Of a stretch of 9,188 bases of DNA, positions 6,176 to 9,188 are shown in pieces (the first letter of the stretch is position 1; each line of letters opens with the position of its first letter). The position numbers and the translations under genes are program-made. Under the pieces are notes generated by a model, which ran no database searches, was not told where the DNA came from, and saw only the letters and a program-made list of their open reading frames with translations. The DNA is from DRVP01 sp964604045 (GTDB lineage: Archaea > Thermoproteota > Bathyarchaeia > Bathyarchaeales > Bathycorpusculaceae): contig CAZRXM010000045.1 in assembly GCA_964604045.1 (NCBI GenBank), forward strand, positions 1 through 9,188, written 5' to 3'.

Positions 6176-7456
6176 ATGCCTAAAACCTACTGGGGGGAAA
6201 TTAAGGACCCTGTTTACGGGTACGTCTACATAACGGAACAGGAAAAAGAGGTCATAGACTCCTACCCGGTGCAAAGGCTTCGAAGACTGAGGCAGCTGGC
6301 GGGGGCCGAATACGTTTACCCTGGGGCTAACCATACGCGCTTTGAACATTCCATAGGAGTCATGTATTTGGCTGGCAAAGTGGTTGAGAACCCGAATATC
6401 TCCCAAATGGTGGATGAGAAAGACGTAGAGGCCGTACGGATTGCCGGACTTCTCCACGACGTGGGACACGGACCCTTCTCCCATGTCTTTGAACACTTGC
6501 TAACAAAGAAGCTTAACAAAACACACGAGGACATAACAGTGTGGCTCATCAAAAAAAGCGAGCTGAAAGATGTTCTAGAAAGACTTGGACACAACCCTGA
6601 ATACATTGCGGAGTTAGCTGCCGGCTCGCCTCCAGCTAGCCCAAAGGCTTTCCTAAACCAGATAATAAGGAGCTACATCGACGTGGACAAACTGGACTTC
6701 GTTGTTAGGGACACATACCACACCGGCGCCGAATACGGTTTCGTGGACATTTTCCGCTTGATCCACACCTTCGACGTTTTTGAAGGCAACCTAGCCGTAG
6801 ACATAGGGGCCCTCTCCACCCTCGAATCCTTCATAATAGCCAGAATTGAATCCTTCAAAAGTATATACTTCCACCGGGTCGGAAGAGCTGCCCAAATAAT
6901 GCTGGCCACAGCCCTTGAAAAGGCTGATGAAGAGCTGGGCTTGTCTACTTTCAAAACGCCTGAGGAGTATTTGGCTATGGACGACTACACGGTTTGGACT
7001 ATGCTAAAAAACTGTGAAAAATCGAGCCGGATAATTAGAAATCTTGAAAGGCGTAGAATGCTCAAATGCGCCTATGAGCAAACCTTCTACGTTAAGGACA
7101 AAACTGTTTCAAATATTTTCAGCGCTGAAGAGTTCCGAAACCAGATAAGGGACAGAATAGCGAAAAACGCGAAGGTTGAACCTGAAGCTATAATAATTGA
7201 CGTGCCAACGGTTCCAAGCGTGCCCTACCACCAGTCCATGTTCGTTGAGCCCATGGAAATCCCCGTGTTCAGCAAAACGAGAGACGGCAAAAAGGAGGTT
7301 AGACGGCTAAGCGAAATCTCCGGAATATTCGAGGTTTTAAAAGGTTTCATAAACATTTTGAGGGTTTACACGGACGAGAAAAACCGTTCTAAGGTGGGTG
7401 AAGCCGCCTCAAAAGTCCTCGGAGAAATTCCATCTTCAGCCAAAATATCATACTAA
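6176..7456 (+). CDS. HD-domain phosphohydrolase, SAMHD1/dNTPase-like
   Basis: A 426-residue HD-superfamily protein of the COG1078 type, related to SAMHD1 and bacterial dGTPase-like triphosphohydrolases. The metal-binding set is complete: H58 in RFEHSIG, H94-D95 in LLHDVGHGPFSH, and D171 in IDVDKLDF. Residues matching other SAMHD1 catalytic positions also appear (H98, H103, H117 in KTHED, D179 in VVRD), while the SAMHD1 Y315 position is F175. Likely activity is hydrolysis of dNTPs or a related nucleotide, but the substrate is not certain in this family. The C-terminal 200 residues are family-specific and unassigned. The ATG has GGAG eight bases upstream. Only 12 bases separate its stop from the PMDh small-subunit gene, so the three plus-strand genes are probably one operon; tmk is divergent. 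Confidence 0.88.
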   Translation: MPKTYWGEIKDPVYGYVYITEQEKEVIDSYPVQRLRRLRQLAGAEYVYPGANHTRFEHSIGVMYLAGKVVENPNISQMVDEKDVEAVRIAGLLHDVGHGPFSHVFEHLLTKKLNKTHEDITVWLIKKSELKDVLERLGHNPEYIAELAAGSPPASPKAFLNQIIRSYIDVDKLDFVVRDTYHTGAEYGFVDIFRLIHTFDVFEGNLAVDIGALSTLESFIIARIESFKSIYFHRVGRAAQIMLATALEKADEELGLSTFKTPEEYLAMDDYTVWTMLKNCEKSSRIIRNLERRRMLKCAYEQTFYVKDKTVSNIFSAEEFRNQIRDRIAKNAKVEPEAIIIDVPTVPSVPYHQSMFVEPMEIPVFSKTRDGKKEVRRLSEISGIFEVLKGFINILRVYTDEKNRSKVGEAASKVLGEIPSSAKISY

Positions 7457-7468
7457 AGGGGCGCATAG

Positions 7469-7891
7469 ATGAAGAGTCTAAAAGTTTTAAGGGGGCGGGG
7501 AATCGTTGAAGGAAGATGCATAGCGGAGGCCCTAGTTTCCAAAAAGCCCATAAGCTTCCTTGGCGGTGTAGATCCAGCCACAGGGAAAGTTGTTGAAAGA
7601 AACCATGACCTTCATGGAGCATGCGTAAAGGACAAGGTCTTGTGTTTTCCCCACGGGCACGGCTCAACTGTTGGCAGTTATGTGCTTTATTCTTTGGCAA
7701 AGAATGGGTTGGCGCCGAAGGCCATAGTAAACCGTTGGGCAGACCCCGTGATCGTGGTGGGAGCCGTTATAGCAAACATTCCTATGGTAGACGGGGTGGA
7801 CGTTAGTCAGATAAAAACCGGCGACTTGGTTGAGGTAGACGCCTACAAGGGCATAGTTAAGGTTTTGGAATCTGCACAGGCGGAGGGCTAA
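7469..7891 (+). CDS. Phosphomevalonate dehydratase small subunit (DUF126, aconitase X swivel)
   Basis: The small subunit of the archaeal enzyme that dehydrates (R)-5-phosphomevalonate to trans-anhydromevalonate 5-phosphate, a step of the archaeal mevalonate pathway to isoprenoid lipids. The 140-residue protein is the usual length for DUF126. It shows the features of the swivel domain: GRGIVEGRCIAEALVS at the N terminus, FLGGVDPATGKV at 30-42, and the GHGSTVGSYVLY segment at 63-74. By family analogy the serine of GHGS (S66) is the proposed catalytic proton acceptor. NRWADPVIVVGAVIANIP follows, then a short strand-rich end. The ATG has AGGGG about eight bases upstream. The gene is cotranscribed with the large subunit, which begins four bases after its stop, so equal synthesis of the two subunits by translational coupling is likely. 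Confidence 0.9.
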   Translation: MKSLKVLRGRGIVEGRCIAEALVSKKPISFLGGVDPATGKVVERNHDLHGACVKDKVLCFPHGHGSTVGSYVLYSLAKNGLAPKAIVNRWADPVIVVGAVIANIPMVDGVDVSQIKTGDLVEVDAYKGIVKVLESAQAEG

Positions 7892-7894
7892 CAA

Positions 7895-9073
7895 GTGTAT
7901 TTAACAAAGGAGGAGGAGCGCATCTACGACGGCGAATATGGTTGGGCGAAACAGGTTTGCATGAGAATCCTCGTGAAGCTTGGTGAACTTTTTAATGCTT
8001 CAAGGCTTATTCCAATAGAGGCCGCCCACGTTTCCGGAGTCTCCTACAAAACTTTAGGCGACGCGCCCGTCGACTTCTTGGAGGCTTTGGCAAACTCCGG
8101 CGAAAAAACTGTTGTTGAGGCTACTTTAAACCCTCAAGGCTTAGACCCATCCCATCTAGCTGGAAGGCTCCCTGAAAGCCTCGTGAAGAACCAGTTGAAG
8201 CTTTGCTTGTTGTTTGAGAAAATGGGCTTTAAAACCTCCTACACGTGCACCCCATACTACATTAAAAAGCCGAGGAAGGGGGTCCACATGGCTTGGGCTG
8301 AATCTTCCGCCGTTGTTTACGCTAACTCTGTCCTAGGAGCTTGGACAAACCGTGAAGGTGGACCCAGCGCCCTCGCAGCGGCCATTATCGGCAAAACACC
8401 GAACTGCGGCGTTCACAGGGCTGAAAACCGCAAACCCCAAATTATGGTGGAAGTTAAAGCTAGGCTGGAAAAAGACGTGGATTACGGCGCACTTGGAATA
8501 TTTCTGGGCAATATTCTAGAGGACAAGATTCCACTCATAACTGGTTTGGGAAGACCCACACTGGAAAACCTTAAACAGCTTGGTGCAGCCATGGCTTCCG
8601 CTGGAATGATCAACATTTTCCACCATAAAGACAAAATTGAAACCAAACAAAAGCCGCCGGAGAAAATAACCGTGGATTCCAGAGACATTAAGGAAACCCT
8701 CGAGGAGTTAACCACGACTTCAACGCCAAAACCAGACCTTGTTTTCATAGGCTGCCCCCACTGCTCTTCAGGGGAAATCCGCGAAATCGCAGAGAAAATA
8801 GGGAACAGAAAAGTTAGGACAGACTTAGAACTTTGGATCTGCACAAGTCACCACGTCAAAGAAAAAACTAGACGCTACACGCAAAAGATCAAAGCAAGCG
8901 GCGCCAAAATCATAACAGACACATGCGCCGTAGTCACGTGGACAGACAAACTGGGAATAAAAACGATAATGACAAACTCAGCTAAAACAGCCCACTACGC
9001 GCCAATAATGAACAAAGCTGAAGTAAAATTAGCAAGCCTCGAAGAATGCTTAAAAACAGCCTTAGAAAAATAA
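7895..9073 (+). CDS. Phosphomevalonate dehydratase large subunit (DUF521, aconitase X catalytic)
   Basis: The catalytic Fe-S subunit of archaeal phosphomevalonate dehydratase, working with the small subunit encoded just upstream. The 392-residue protein matches the aconitase X (DUF521) family over its length. Visible signatures are IEAAHVSGVSYKTLGD at 41-56, TCTPYY at 117-122, ESSAVVYANSVLGAWTNREG at 136-155, PNCGVHR at 169-175, IGCPHCSSGEI at 285-295 and TDTCAVV at 341-347. Cluster-binding cysteines are expected among C118, C171, C287, C290, C316 and C344; I cannot say which three from sequence alone. The start is GTG at 7895-7897, with GGAGGG at 7882-7887 inside the end of the small-subunit gene, seven bases upstream. 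The stop is followed by a promoter-like stretch and tRNA-Glu. Confidence 0.92.
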   Translation: MYLTKEEERIYDGEYGWAKQVCMRILVKLGELFNASRLIPIEAAHVSGVSYKTLGDAPVDFLEALANSGEKTVVEATLNPQGLDPSHLAGRLPESLVKNQLKLCLLFEKMGFKTSYTCTPYYIKKPRKGVHMAWAESSAVVYANSVLGAWTNREGGPSALAAAIIGKTPNCGVHRAENRKPQIMVEVKARLEKDVDYGALGIFLGNILEDKIPLITGLGRPTLENLKQLGAAMASAGMINIFHHKDKIETKQKPPEKITVDSRDIKETLEELTTTSTPKPDLVFIGCPHCSSGEIREIAEKIGNRKVRTDLELWICTSHHVKEKTRRYTQKIKASGAKIITDTCAVVTWTDKLGIKTIMTNSAKTAHYAPIMNKAEVKLASLEECLKTALEK

Positions 9074-9080
9074 AATTTAT
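9072..9080 (+). promoter_or_regulatory. TATA-like stretch upstream of tRNA-Glu
   Basis: AAAATTTAT lies about 36 bases ahead of the mature 5' end of the tRNA. Initiation about 25 bases downstream would give a leader of around 10 bases for RNase P to remove. It overlaps the stop codon of the PMDh large-subunit gene, so the tRNA could also be made by read-through. Confidence 0.35.
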
Positions 9081-9112
9081 CCGGGTCAAAAAACATTTGC
9101 ATGATGCCAGAC

Positions 9113-9187
9113 GCTCCGGTAGTATAGCCCGGTCAAGTATTCCGGCCTTTCGAGCCGGAGACGCGGGTTCAAATCCCGCCCGGAGCA
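9113..9187 (+). tRNA. tRNA-Glu, anticodon TTC
   Basis: A complete 75-base cloverleaf: acceptor stem GCTCCGG/CCGGAGC, T8-A9, a weak D arm with GTAT at both ends of the stem, anticodon stem CCGGC/GCCGG, and T stem GCGGG/CCCGC around TTCAAAT. The anticodon loop CTTTCGA gives anticodon TTC, which reads the glutamate codons GAA and GAG. The discriminator base is A. The window ends one base later (C), so whether CCA is encoded cannot be seen. No intron is present. Confidence 0.95.
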
Positions 9188-9188
9188 C

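Noticed and set aside
6140..6496. A minus-strand frame of 118 residues opposite the HD gene.
   Set aside because: It lies antisense to a clearly conserved HD domain, has no recognisable motif and covers the tmk/HD promoter region.
9101..9112. GATGATG-like bases (ATGATGCC) before tRNA-Glu, considered as a box C of a C/D guide RNA.
   Set aside because: It does not match RUGAUGA fully and there is no matching D box or C'/D' pair nearby.
8982..9188. A minus-strand frame including RAGFEPASPARKAG.
   Set aside because: This is the usual false protein from the antisense of a tRNA gene, here tRNA-Glu, extended into the PMDh large-subunit gene.
1..9188. CRISPR arrays, insertion sequences, integrase genes, att sites at the tRNA genes, or a defence system.
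   Set aside because: I saw no direct repeats, transposase or recombinase motifs, or duplicated tRNA ends; the gene content is ordinary housekeeping.

Overview
This window looks like a piece of an archaeal chromosome, probably from a metagenome assembly because it holds a 100-base run of N (2084-2183). The archaeal signs are a class I lysyl-tRNA synthetase, a UPF0147 protein, an SSA1/p27-type zinc-ribbon protein, both subunits of the archaeal phosphomevalonate dehydratase (aconitase X), tRNA genes without an encoded CCA where this can be seen, and TATA-like boxes about 25-30 bases ahead of genes instead of -35/-10 promoters. Gene starts often carry a good Shine-Dalgarno (SD) sequence, and two genes appear to start at TTG. 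I lean towards a Bathyarchaeia-like member of the Thermoproteota/TACK group, but that is impression, not proof.

Layout, left to right. A tRNA-Arg(GCG) gene (minus, 3-78) lies just downstream of lysS (minus, class I LysRS) and has its own TATA box. After a non-coding spacer of about 190 bases come two pieces, on either side of the assembly gap, of what is probably one minus-strand zinc-ribbon gene; the left piece also seems to carry a one-base frameshift. That gene overlaps the end of a COG2509-type FAD-dependent dehydrogenase (minus). Upstream of the dehydrogenase lie a single-domain cupin (minus) and a UPF0147 gene (minus).

UPF0147 is divergent from an SSA1/p27 zinc-ribbon gene (plus), and a single palindromic TATATA element sits between them. 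The SSA1 gene is followed by an unrecognised 166-residue protein (plus), whose 3' end overlaps by 14 bases the 3' end of thymidylate kinase (minus). Thymidylate kinase is divergent from a compact plus-strand cluster: an HD-domain (SAMHD1-like) phosphohydrolase, then the small (DUF126 swivel) and large (catalytic, Fe-S) subunits of phosphomevalonate dehydratase. A tRNA-Glu(TTC) gene closes the window.

The functions are mostly housekeeping: translation (two tRNAs, LysRS), dTTP synthesis (Tmk), probably dNTP turnover (HD protein) and the archaeal mevalonate route to isoprenoid lipids (PMDh). I see no defence island, CRISPR array, transposon, integrase or prophage. The most interesting points are the uncharacterised 166-residue protein, the cysteine cluster in the FAD protein, the pairing of the HD protein with the PMDh operon, and the compact divergent promoters.
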